DNA of 64,000 bases from Euptelea pleiosperma. Taxonomy: Eukaryota > Streptophyta > Magnoliopsida > Ranunculales > Eupteleaceae. A program made the translations under genes and the position numbers. Position 1 is the stretch's first letter; each line of letters begins with the position of its first letter. The DNA lies in NCBI GenBank assembly GCA_035048495.1, contig CM068546.1:34304674-34368673 (forward strand). The letters run 5' to 3'. The notes beneath the pieces are model-generated. The model had not been told where the DNA came from and did not search any database. It saw only the letters and a list, made by a program, of their open reading frames with translations. Shown piece by piece: positions 45,221-55,950 of the stretch.

Positions 45221-47200
45221 CCCAAGCCCAGCCCTTAGAGGAACCGAGCTGGGCTTATAAATGGGCCAACCGAACTTGGACCCCAAAAAAAGACTAGGCC
45301 AGGCTGTTGGCTCACGGACTAGATTTACACCTCTATACACACCAAAACTCACATTGAATGGTAATCTCTAGCCACTAGATTTTAGCACTTTTTAAGGATT
45401 AAATCTAGCCATCCAATTTAATCATTTTTAGGTACTAAATCCAACAGCTAGAAATCATCAATCAAGCTATTTTTGGTAGCAAAAATCATTAGATCTCACG
45501 CCAAATATACGAGGACATCACTACTCTTTAAAAAATAGTAGGTAGCCCAAAACTCCCCTTCACAGTTGGACGCTTGAACTGTCCAGGTGACCCTATAACA
45601 ACCCAAGTACATGTTTGCTTAGAGACATCTGTATGAGCCACATGGCACACTCTTAGAAAGCACTGACCGTATGGATGTTTGGCCCATCTTTACATGGACC
45701 TACAGACTAAAAATTTGCCTGATTGGTGATTTCTATCTGTTCGATTTGAATCTTTCTCAAGGATTAATTTTTAACTATGGCATCCAATCATTATTTGGGG
45801 TACTAAGATCCAACGGTTTAGAAATCACCATTTTTGAAATTCTCAAATTATTTATTTTAGAGTAAATTTTTTGGCATTTGATCATAAATTCTCGAATTAT
45901 TTATGAATTTTACGCGAACCATATGGATTATTCAAAAATCAAACTGGCCGTCCTATTCAAATGTAGAAAAGTTCATGCATTTTTTTTAACATGATCGAAT
46001 TATTCTCAAATAATTTGTGAACTTTTCCAAATTCTTACTGGATTTTTTTTTAACATGAAAATCATTTTATAACACAAAAACAAAATTATCAATAATATGC
46101 TTTTTTGTTTAATTTAATTTTTAAAATTATTTTTGCTGAATTTTTTAACACGTTTTTAAATGACAAACCCGAGTTGTAGTCGAACATTTCCGGCACGGAT
46201 TTTTGCCGCGGTCAGAATTGCAAACTATCAATGTCAATGTTTCCCTGCAATTGGCACATAAATTTTGTTTTTCCAAGGAATATGTTGCAGTTAGGGGGTT
46301 GTGGGATTTTTTTATTTTTTTAATAAAACATGGGATATTTATTGAAGCAGTATAGAAAAATACATGTGAGAAACGTACAGTATAGCTCGTCCAATTACAT
46401 CATAGTACAGAAAGAAAGAGACGTTGAAGAGAGAGAGAAAGTGTGTGAAGTTGGATGATTGGGAATTCTTAATGTGAGAAAAGCCTAAATGAATAATGCT
46501 ATTTAATAAGTTTGAGGTTGTTTACATTAATTAATGGTTTACAAAATCAAGGACAACAAGGAGACTTGTTATAAAACGACCAAGCTTTAAAATGGGCCGT
46601 TATAACGGTACCGACGTTACGGTTTTTCTGTTATAATGGATTGTAACGCAGAGAGGCAAAAATGGAAAATATTGGAACCAAAATTCAAAATTTCTGAATT
46701 TCAAATTTTCAATAAACTTTATAATGGAAAATGTACATTATAAAGGGATTATAATGGGAAAATAACGGCTATATTATTATAAACCAAGGTTTAAAAGGGG
46801 CCGTTATAATGGTACCGGTTTTTTTCCGTTACAACGAATTGTAGCGCTCCGGCAAAATCAGAAAATGAAAACTATGGCGCTGAAATTCAAATTTTAAAAA
46901 ACGAAAAATAAAACGGAAATAATAGCCATTTTTAGCAAAAAAAATTCAGAAAATAACAGTCTTTAATTTCATTATAACGGAAAATAACGGCCATTATTTT
47001 TTGAGCGTTTTAACGTACATAACGTAGCGGGGGAGGTCCGAATCCGTTATAACGGCCGTTTATAAACCATGACAACAATCAAAGAGTTTCTATCTACCTG
47101 TGAGAGAATCTTTTGTAGAATCTCTCTTAATATCTCTCCTTGTGGGATTCTCAAAAAAAAAATGAAGTTTAATATTTGTGAGGGAATCTCTCCTTATAGA
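45221..47200. repeat. Repeat remains between units 5 and 6
   Basis: Foldback core pieces (45340-45480, 45640-45830), then AT-rich DNA without recognisable coding. Two CAAGG-family MITEs lie nearly end to end at about 46583-46792 and 46793-47071 ('caaggtttaaaaggggccg' start, 'gtttataaaccatg' end). Confidence 0.55.
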
Positions 47201-47269
47201 ATTCTTCAACTTGTCAACGGATCGTTCTAGAACAGATGACCGGAGACCTCTTATCTCAGCTTCCCCCCT

Positions 47270-47411
<142 letters not shown>

Positions 47412-47428
47412 ATCTAAATCGGAGGGTC

Positions 47429-48263
47429 ATGGCGGTTCTGAAAGTTCACGGAAACGTATATTCAACGGCGGCGATGCGAGTTTTCGCTTGTCTTCACGAG
47501 AAAGAACTCGAGTTCGAGTTCTTTCCAGTGAAAATGAGAGGCGGAGAGGACAAAAAGGAACATTTTATTTCTCTCAACGTAATAATATAACAATAAATTA
47601 ATTAAATTTAAACAAATTTAAGCATTTTTTTTTGTCATTTTATGTTCTAACTCGTTTGTTTGCTTTGAGTGTAGCCTTTCAGTCAAGTTCCGGCTTTTGA
47701 AGACGGAGATGTGAAGCTATTCGGTGAGTCTCGCTATAATACGCACACGAACTGTGTAAGATAGCAAATTATATAGCAAGTTTAGCAACGAGTCTTGAGG
47801 AAATTTGATTTTGTTTTTTGCAGAATCGAGAGCGATAACGAGATATATAGCCCTTGAGTACGCCGAGAGTGGGACCCAGCTGATCCACGATGATATAGTG
47901 TATGTGGCAATAGGGATGGACGTGGAGGCCTACCAGTTCAATCCACCGGCTTCGAAGCTGACCTGGGAGTTAGCTGTGAAACCAGCGTTTGGCTTGGTTA
48001 CGGATGGAACCATTGTGGAGGAGAATGAAGAGAAGCTGGCTAAGGTTCTTGACGTGTACGATGCTCGGCTCAGTCAGTCCAAGTACTTGGCTGGGGACAG
48101 TTTTACCTTAGCTGATCTGCATCATCTCCCTGAAATTCATTATCTCATGGGGACGACAGTTAGAGGGCTCTTCCAGTCGCGCCCACACGTCAGTGCCTGG
48201 TGTGACGATATCATGGCTCGGCCTGCTTGGTCAAAGGTCGTTCAGATGAAGAAGAAAACCTAG
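47429..48263 (+). CDS. Phi-class glutathione S-transferase, copy 6 (His41 to Asp)
   Basis: Exons 47429-47578, 47675-47723 and 47824-48263, GT-AG introns, 212 aa. Catalytic Ser12 (VYSTAAMRV), Gln54 and Glu67-Ser68 are kept. Differences in the glutathione-site region: GEDKKEHF replaces GEHKKEPF (His41 to Asp, Pro45 to His) and PFSQVPAF replaces PFGQVPAF (Gly53 to Ser). Exon 3 lacks three codons in the linker/helix-4 region (IHDDIVYVAIGMDVEA). It is the most divergent copy of the downstream group and shares only about 1 kb with the other units, so it is an older duplicate. The frame is open; activity is uncertain. Confidence 0.92.
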
Positions 48264-49112
48264 GCTTGCCACATGTCACACTCTTAGAGACCAATGACCA
48301 TACGGATATATCTTTGGCCCATCATTAAGTGGACCTCCAAACCAAAAGTCAGCCCGATGGTGATTTCTAACAGTTGGCCGGATTGGAGTCTTTTTCACTT
48401 TTCATGGCCGTGTGATTCCAGAATTATTTGGGGTAACTCATATCGAGTGGTCTCTAAGAGTGTACCACGTGGATCATAGGTCAGTCATCAACGTGTTTAT
48501 CCACGCCTTCTTTTCTTCAAAAAAAAATGTATTTGAAGGTTGACTTCATGTGGCTTGTGGTTTGTTGTATCACATAGTTAATCAATTTAAAGTGTCATGT
48601 TTTGATGGACCCCACTTAAACCAGAAATACAATTATCTGTGTCTAGGTCCATCATCATATTAATGTTCTTAATTCGTGCTAATGTTTCGCATGGTTCAAA
48701 ATCTCCGGATCAGACGCAAGATCGGTGGGCTCCAATCCCGGGATCGGTCTTAGCCAGAATGGGATCAGCGCATCCCGATCGATCGAGACAGTGTGAGACT
48801 TCTTCCGGATCGCCCAATCCATAACAGGATCAACTGAGACTTCGAACCATGATGTTTCCCTAAATCTTGCTTTTTAAGAAAAGAAAAAAAAAAAAAAACC
48901 ACACTTTTTCCGTAATTATTTTTCCAAGCAACATGTTACAATCAGTTCGCTGTTTCCAAGGAAAATTTTACGGTTTATGGATTGAGGATTTCTTTTTCTT
49001 GGAGAAAAGATAGAACTATGTTTGCAAACGATGGATGTCGCAGGGTGCCGCACATAAGTTGGCCTCGAGCAGAAACTTCGACTAATTCTACGAGTAAAAC
49101 TTCTAGGAAAAA
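48264..49112. repeat. Short foldback repeats downstream of copy 6
   Basis: 48267-48475 is a compact foldback core ('cactcttagagacca' and 'ggtctctaagagtg' are complementary; CCACGTGG at the right). 48690-48850 is bounded by 'atggttcaaaatctc' and 'gagacttcgaaccat', an inverted-repeat element related to DNA at 25272, 38228, 44205 and 59346. No gene is seen. Confidence 0.55.
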
Positions 49113-50294
49113 GATGTAACAAGGTATGCCTGAAACTGTTTCAAATGCGGAAGCACCATTTTGGTTACTTACGGTTGTCATCTGGACCCACTGACAGCGT
49201 GGATGTTTATCCCACCCCTTGGTGGATATACAAACCAAAAATCACCCTGATTGATAGTCTATAACCATTATATTTTAGCATTTTTAAGGCGTTCTTATAG
49301 CCGTTGAATGCAACCATTATTTTTGTACTAAAACCAACGGCTAAAAATCATCAAACAAGCTGATTTTTGGTACGACTGTCTATTAAAGGGTGGGCTAAAT
49401 ATCCATGCTGTCAGTGGGTCCAGACGGCAGCGGTGACTACCAACAATGTCCCTTCCGGTTGTGTCACAAGATATTGTGACCGAAGCTGGTCACAGCACTC
49501 AATACGAGCCACGTGGCATATTATTAGAGGTCAATGACCATATCAATGTTTGGCCAGTCCATCGGTGGACCGGTACACAAAAAATCAGCTCGATCAGTGA
49601 TTCCTAACCAATTCAATTGAAGTTATTTTCATGGGTTGATTTTAACGGTAGTAATTTGTGCATTATTGCAAGGTTTAAAAGTGGCTGTTTTAACAGTTAA
49701 ACGGACTGGGGGCATTACCGTTAAAACAGATTGAAACAATCAGAGGCAAAATGGGAAAAAAATAGAATTTAACGTGTTTTAACAGAAAAAATGACATTGA
49801 TATTCAAATTTGAAAATTTAAAAATAAAAAAAAAAACAGAATTTAACGGATTTTAAGGGATTTAAATGGATTTAACAGCCTTCTTTTTACAAAAATTTTC
49901 AGAATTTAACGGCTGTTTAAACGATTTTAACAGACGTTAGACTCAAAAAACGGCCGTTAAATTCAAAAACATTAAAACGTGTTTAAACGGTTTTAACGGA
50001 AACAGGCATAGGGCATTACCGTTTAAACAGCCGTTAAAACCATTTAAACGGCCGTTTTTAAAACCATGAATTATTGAGCGTTATTTGGGTGCAAAAATCC
50101 AAAGGTTGTAAATCACTAATCTGGCTGATTTTTGGTTTGTAAGTCCACTGAGGGACTGGCTAAACATCCATACGGTCAGTGCCCTCTGATCGTGTGCCAC
50201 GTGGTACGTATTGTGTGCTGTGACCGGCTTCCGTCACAACATCTTGTGACAAGTTTTACTCCGTGAAAAGATTTCAGGTATACCTTGTTACATC
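49113..50294. mobile_element. Triple-nested foldback elements
   Basis: Outer element: GATGTAACAAGGTAT at 49113 and TATACCTTGTTACATC ending 50294. Inside it at 49459-50260 is a foldback of the type found in the copy 3 promoter ('ttgtgtcacaagatattgtg' to 'caagttttact'). Inside that at 49669-50068 is a CAAGG-family MITE (flanks CATTATTG and AATTATTG, 7 of 8). The order of insertion is therefore outer, middle, inner. Confidence 0.8.
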
Positions 50295-50318
50295 ACGACC
50301 CAAACTTCCATCACAGCC

Positions 50319-50675
50319 TTTGACAGATACTTCTGTCACAATAAAATCCCCAGGACACGTGGCACACTTTTAGTGGGCGCTGACAGTATGGATGTTTGGC
50401 CAGTCCCTCGGTGGAGCTCTAAGCAAAAATCAGCCTGATTAGTGCTTTCTAAGCAATTCGATTGAAGTTATTTTCATAGGTTGATTGTAACGGCAAGAAT
50501 TCGAGCATTATTGAGCACTATTTGGGTGCAAAGATCGAAAGGTTGTAAGTCCTTAATCAGGCTGATTTTTGGTTTATAGATCCACCGAGGGACTGGCCAA
50601 ATAACCATACGATCAAAGTCCACTAAAAGTGCCACGTGGCCTATAATTTTCATTGTGACAAAAGTATCTGTCAAA
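50319..50675. repeat. Foldback MITE with TTTGACAGATACTT ends
   Basis: Ends 'tttgacagatacttctgtca' and the near complement 'tgacaaaagtatctgtcaaa', then CACGTGGCAC/GTGCCACGTG sites and the recurrent core. A further terminal type on the same core. Confidence 0.75.
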
Positions 50676-50695
50676 CACTGAGAAGTTTGGAAAAA

Positions 50696-51013
50696 GATGC
50701 GACAAGGTGTCTGAAACTGTTGAAATGCCAAAGTCCGATTTTTGTTATTCAGCTGTCATCTGGGCCCACTGACCGCATGAATGTTTATCCCACCTCTTGG
50801 TGGATATACACACCAAAATTCACCCTGATTGGTAATTTATAACCATTGGATTTTAACACTAAAACCAACGGCTCAAAATCATCAAACAAGCTGATTTTTG
50901 GTATAAATGCTTACTAAGGTGGGCTAACATCCATGCGGGGCCGAAATGGTTTCCGTGACTACCAAAAATTCCGCTCCGCATTTGAAAAGATCTTAGATGT
51001 ACCTTGTTACATC
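50696..51013. repeat. Foldback MITE, GATGTAACAAGG family
   Basis: Ends GATGCGACAAGGTGT and 'taccttgttacatc'; core variant 'ccactgaccgcatgaatg' and 'gctgatttttggtat'. About 20 bp from the preceding element. Confidence 0.7.
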
Positions 51014-51384
51014 ACCTAGAAGTTTTACTCGATTACAAACTATGTATGGAGGTGTGAAATTTTGTGTCAAAATTTGTACCCTGATTCCGACCTAAAAAAT
51101 AAATAAGATAAGATCAAACGGTGGTAATGTGCTGCTATTTTGGGCCACTAACTCGTGAAATTTCGGAGTTTCGGATAGAGAGTCAATATTAATAGAAGTA
51201 ACGAAGACTTTTTGTTACACTTTAATCCCAGAGATTGACGGTTCAGATTTATAAATAACAACCACTTATATGATATAAACTACTACCAATAAACATGAAA
51301 GCATTACTACCTACAGCTTTTGTATTTAGATCAAAAGAAACCCACATCGATTACATAGTCCAACCCAGACGGCGCACATTATCA

Positions 51385-51891
51385 CTAAGCCTTCTTAGGT
51401 GACTTGGGTTGAGAACTCTTCTCGCTCTTCTCCACCACCTTCTTGGGCAACAAAACAGAGTGGATGTTAGGGAGGACCCCACCACTAGCAATGGTGACCC
51501 CACCGAGCAATTTCCCCAACTCCTCATCGTTCCTCACCGCTAACAACACGTGCCTTGGTATGATTCTGTTCTTCTTGTTATCTCTCGCCGCATTTCCCGC
51601 CAATTCCAGAACCTGTTTTCACATAAAAAATGAGATTACAAGGAAAATTAAAATGGCGATGCTAAAATGCGCATATGTGAGGAATAAGCATACCTCAGCG
51701 GCCAGATACTCGAGAACCGCAGCGAGGTACACCGGAGCACCGGTTCCGACCCGCTGAGCATACCGGCCCTTTCTCAAGTACCGAGCAACACGGCCGACGG
51801 GGAACTGTAGACCGGCTTTGATCGATTTGGTGACTGATTTCTTTCTCTCGCCACCTCTTCTGCCTCCCTTTCCGACCTTTGGGGCTTCCAT
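51385..51891 (-). CDS. Histone H2A, SPKK-tailed (H2A.W-like)
   Basis: Two exons on the minus strand: 51694-51891 and 51385-51612, separated by an 81-bp GT-AG intron at the AAE/VLELAGN junction used by plant H2A genes. 141 aa. Core motifs [43 protein letters not shown] and [13 protein letters not shown] are intact; the tail ends KSPKKA. The SPKK motif is characteristic of plant H2A.W, which marks heterochromatin and condenses linker DNA through minor-groove contacts. The single SPKK and short N-terminus ([10 protein letters not shown]) leave some doubt about the exact subtype. Promoter signals fit S-phase expression. Confidence 0.95.
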
Positions 51892-51995
51892 TCCGATCTG
51901 AAACTCTTTGAGAAGCGAGATTACACGGATTAAGTTGGAGGGAAGGTTTAGTGGGATTTGGGTTTTCTGGATTTTAACTTCTAGGTTGGTGTGGT

Positions 51996-52139
51996 TTATT
52001 TATAGTCGCGCGCGGTCTATTGTGGATTTTATTCGCTTGTGAGGGTGATCCAGCGGTTGGGAAGTCTGCCACGTTTGCGATCCGTGCGTCTTGGTTTTTA
52101 ACCAATGGTTTTGTTTTGTTTGGATCTCCTTTTTGGCGG
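51996..52139 (-). promoter_or_regulatory. H2A promoter: TATA, octamer-like and E2F-like sites
   Basis: Reading on the minus strand: TATAAATAA at 51996-52004, an octamer-like CACGGATC (7 of 8 with the plant histone octamer CGCGGATC) at 52079-52086, an ATTGG/CCAAT palindrome near 52102-52109, and CCGCCAAA (TTTGGCGG on plus, matching the E2F consensus WTTSSCSS) at 52132-52139. These are typical of replication-dependent plant histone genes. Confidence 0.6.
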
Positions 52140-52834
52140 GATTCGTGGCCGGGACTTTTATACGGAAGTTCGTTTCGAATTTTTGAGACATTCGCATCTC
52201 AGAATGGCACGTGATTCCTAGCTATCTATTTCAGCAATTATTTATCATGGGCTTCACAATCAGGCCTAATGAGTTCCAAGCCCATGACTTATAAATACTC
52301 AAAATCCAACAGTTATAAATCACAAATCAGGCCGAATTTTGGTGTCTATATTCCCATCAAGGGGTGGGCCAAATTCCTGGGGCAGTAAGTATGCCACGTG
52401 GCATTTTGAGCTGGGGATGTATCAAAATTCTGAAATGGACGTATGTATACAAGTTTTCTTCTGAATCTAAGATTTCTTAGATGAATTGACCATATGAACC
52501 TGGACTATCATTGAAATGGCAAATAGGTGCCTAACAGTAAAGCCCCAACCCTAAATCCAAAAACCATGGGCTTAGCAGTATAATAGAAAAAGGGCATTAT
52601 TTTTTAAAGATAACACTGTGACGCTTTTATTAGGGTATTGAAACATCTAAAGTTTACTTTAAACTATGGTATTTATGTAGGAAATAAATCTGAAAGCGGA
52701 AGTTTCTTTTTCTGAAACTGTGGGTATCCGGGCCTCTTAGAGCACCTGACTAGTCTCCCGGGGCATGATAGTCACCCCTTCCACACGTGTCGGAGTGTAC
52801 TAGAAGAGTTAATGTGGACTGAGCCACTTATTAC
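52140..52834. other. Intergenic; one foldback core remnant
   Basis: 52270-52410 carries 'aatcaggccgaattttggtgt' and CCACGTGG of the foldback repeat. The rest is unremarkable. Confidence 0.4.
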
Positions 52835-53218
52835 TAGGGGCGTCAACGGGTCGGTTCCTAAGGTGACCAGAACCGAACCGGGAACAATTGGTTCCGGTTC
52901 TTATCGGTTCAGTTCCTTAACGGTTCCGGTTCTCAAAGTGATGGATCCAGAACCGGAACCGATTATGTATTTTATGTCAATTCTGATTTCGATTCCGAGT
53001 ATATTGGGCCAAATCTTGAGAATATTTACACTATATTTATTTATTGGTACTAGTTCTTATTGGTTCGGTTTTGGTTCTTATCGGTTTCGATTCCATATTA
53101 GGCTACCCAGAACCGGAACCGTTATTGTTGGTTCGGTTCCAATTCCAATTACTTTTTAATCGGTTCCTTTCCGATTCAAGATTCAGTTCCGATTAAACGG
53201 GTAAAATTGACACCCCTA
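52835..53218. mobile_element. hAT MITE with 8-bp TSD
   Basis: Ends TAGGGGCGTCAA and TTGACACCCCTA; flanks CTTATTAC (52827-52834) and CTCATTAC (53219-53226), 7 of 8 identical. The interior is rich in GGTTCCGGTTC as in 31926-32288. Confidence 0.88.
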
Positions 53219-53639
53219 CTCATTACCCTCTACTCTTTCCAAGGGGTGGCCCTAAGGAGAGTTGAACTCGAACCTCCTACTCTTTGGAGTAGAGTCTTGG
53301 CGTGGCAATTAGAATCTTTGTTGTTTCATTCTTTGTTCCAAGATCAATTAAGGTTACTCTCCTTAATTAGATTTCTTCTAGCCTATGCAAGCACTTGAAA
53401 GCTTAGATTGATGGTTTCATAGACAAATAGAAAATATTGGTTGCTTGTTAGAGTAGATATATACCCGCAATCTCAATTTATATCAACAAGGATGTCACTC
53501 AGTGGAGAACCCAAAGGATAAGCTATCTCCTAAAATCTAGCCACTAACCTCAACAAACTAAAGCCCTAGTGGAAGTGATAATCCTTATCTTCAAAACCCA
53601 AGAGACTTAAGAGTGAGAGATTTAGGGAAATAGTTGTGG

Positions 53640-54174
53640 TAGGGCAATCAATGGATCAGATCAATCCGAAAATCCGTCTCGTTTCAATATGATAATTTCG
53701 GTCCGGATCCACCTATATTCTTATCGGATCGATCTCGAGTCCATATGCTAATCCAACTTCTTATTAGATCGGTACTGGATCGAGCATGTATCGATCCGAT
53801 ATATTAAAAATTATTATATTAATGAAATATGCTATAATATGTGTTATATATAATTTTTAAAATAACTTTTCCTTTTTATATTATTTTTTATATCATTATT
53901 GTACAATGCTTCAATTTTGAGTGGATAAAATACATAATTTAAATTATATAATTATAAAATTTCTTTTTGATTAGTGGATCGGATCAGGTCCGGGACTCTA
54001 TTCTATCTATCGAATTGGTTCTGTATCACATTTTTTCTATTATTTTCATTTTTTTCCATTTTCCCGTTATTTTCCGCTTTTTGCTCATGCGTTATAATAT
54101 ATTATAATGGGAAAAAACGGTAACATCCCGAGTCTATCATACCGTCAGAACGGCCCTTTTAAACCTTGGATACA
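53640..54174. repeat. Truncated hAT-like and CAAGG-family remains
   Basis: 'tagggcaatcaatggatc' opens a GATCCGAT-rich hAT-like repeat that loses its right end near 54030, where a CAAGG-family tail follows ('cgtcagaacggccc' and 'ttttaaaccttgg'). Confidence 0.5.
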
Positions 54175-55386
54175 CCTGAAAAATAGTGTTTCAGTTAAAG
54201 ACTCGTCATTTGCACGGACTCAAAATTGTGTAGGTTCCTACCAAAGGAATAGAGTTCCTTCTAGTTAGCAATTCTACGTGCTATACGCAAATTATACCCG
54301 AATATTGAAAGAAATATATTTTAAATAACTGATTATTCTAATTATATTGATTATTCTTCTTTTTTTTTTTTCTCTAAAACCGATTAAAACATGTATTTCC
54401 ATTTTTTCAATAAAACTTTCCAATAATATTTTAAATTCAACATGTGTGGGAAAAAGTCCATTGACAGATTCTTAAGGATCAATGACCTAACTTTTTCTTT
54501 TTTATTTATCCGGACGACCTCCAATCTTGGTTGAAAGTCAGCTTGATCAGTGATTTTTAGTCATTGGATCTTTGTACTCACCCAAAAATAATGATCCAAT
54601 CCCATCCATTGTTGAAAATCACCTATGAAAAAAACTAAAATCTCGGATATAAAGCACTAATCATGCTAATGTTTGGTCTTTATGTCCACCCAGGGATGGG
54701 CCTAACATCCATTCGATCAATTGTATTTAAGAGTGTTTCACGTGAAATTTTTTGATCTGGGCAATTTTTTATCTGGTGATCAAGCCGCACCTAAAAATAG
54801 ACCATATACACGATTTTTTTGTGCCGAATTGTTTATCCTAAATCGTATTATACACGAATTATTCTCGAACTGTTCTCATTTTTTTTAGTTTCTCGTTTGT
54901 TTTTTACCGTATTTCAAAATTTTCAAAACAGATTACAATCGTACTATTCCCCTCACGAATTTTTTCAGCAGGCCGAATTACTAACTAGGTTCTATACCCA
55001 TTAGTTATTCTTTTTTTTTTTTTTTTTTCGTTGTTACCATCGTGGGAGGGCCCCACGGTTGAAGTCAGGTGAAACCTAAACCCGGTCAAGCCGGCAAAGG
55101 GGATTTCTACTCCTGGCACACTGCTCAAAGGAGGAAATCTACCTCCCGAAAGAGGTGGATACACACCAACCATTTGAGTAAATTTTGCTTCTTTTAGAGG
55201 TTTACAGGAGTTTTAGTGGTGCCAAACAACAAATAATCTGGTTTGCGTGAAAGTCTGTACAGAATAAGCTTATGGCAGTAACCAAACACCCCCAACTAAT
55301 CCACTCTTTCCAAGTCCAAAGACTCTTCTAAACGAACCCTTTGAACCAGACAATTGCAGTGCTCCTCCATCTAAAACCCTAAAAAG
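54175..55386. other. Upstream region of NIP7
   Basis: A decayed foldback core at 54500-54740 and a repeat at 55027-55100 ('accatcgtgggagggcccca') that also occurs at 978-1040. No clear TATA box was identified for NIP7. Confidence 0.4.
55373..55380 (+). promoter_or_regulatory. Telo-box-like motif upstream of NIP7
   Basis: AAACCCTA seven bases before the ATG. Telo boxes are known to be frequent in promoters and leaders of plant translation-machinery genes; activity here is inferred. Confidence 0.5.
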
Positions 55387-55950
55387 ATGAGACCTTTGGA
55401 CGAGAAGGAGACCACAGCAGTGTTTGAGAAGCTCTTCAAGTTCACCGGCAACAACCTCAAGAACGTAGTGGAGAAACCCTCCCACGAAGGCCCGGCTGAG
55501 AACCCTGGCCGTTACTGCTTTCGCCTCCAGAAGAACAGAGTCTACTACGTCAGCGAAGCCCTGGTCAAGCGAGCCACCAACATCGGTCGAGAAAAGCTCG
55601 TCTCCCTCGGCACCTGCATCGGAAAATTCACTAAAGGCGGTAGCTTTCACCTCACCGTCCAATCTCTCAACCTCTTGGCCGATAACGCAAAGCACAAGGT
55701 CTGGTTGAAACCCACTTCGGAGATGTCGTTCTTGTACGGTAATCATGTTTTGAAAGGTGGGTTGGCGAGGATTACGGAGAACACGGCTGCCGGCGACGGG
55801 GTGGTCGTGTATTCGATGTCGGATGTACCATTGGGGTTTGGGGTTGCGGCGAAGTCGACACAGGACTGCAGGAAGTTGGACCCGAATGGGATTGTTGTGC
55901 TTCACCAGGCGGATATCGGGGAGTATTTGAGGATGGAGGATGATCTTTGA
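55387..55950 (+). CDS. NIP7: 60S ribosome subunit biogenesis protein NIP7 homolog
   Basis: Single exon, 187 aa, the usual eukaryotic NIP7 length (about 180). Starts [19 protein letters not shown] and contains the conserved N-terminal NIP7 domain ([34 protein letters not shown]) and then the C-terminal PUA RNA-binding domain ([21 protein letters not shown] segment, [13 protein letters not shown]). NIP7 acts in the nucleolus on pre-rRNA processing for the large ribosomal subunit. The first ATG in the frame lies just after 'aaaccctaaaaag', whose AAACCCTA telo-box-like motif (55373-55380) is common upstream of plant ribosome-related genes. No defect is seen. Confidence 0.95.
   Translation: MRPLDEKETTAVFEKLFKFTGNNLKNVVEKPSHEGPAENPGRYCFRLQKNRVYYVSEALVKRATNIGREKLVSLGTCIGKFTKGGSFHLTVQSLNLLADNAKHKVWLKPTSEMSFLYGNHVLKGGLARITENTAAGDGVVVYSMSDVPLGFGVAAKSTQDCRKLDPNGIVVLHQADIGEYLRMEDDL

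Noticed and set aside
55270..55905. 211-codon frame antisense to NIP7
   Set aside because: Shadow of the NIP7 coding strand; no domain of its own.
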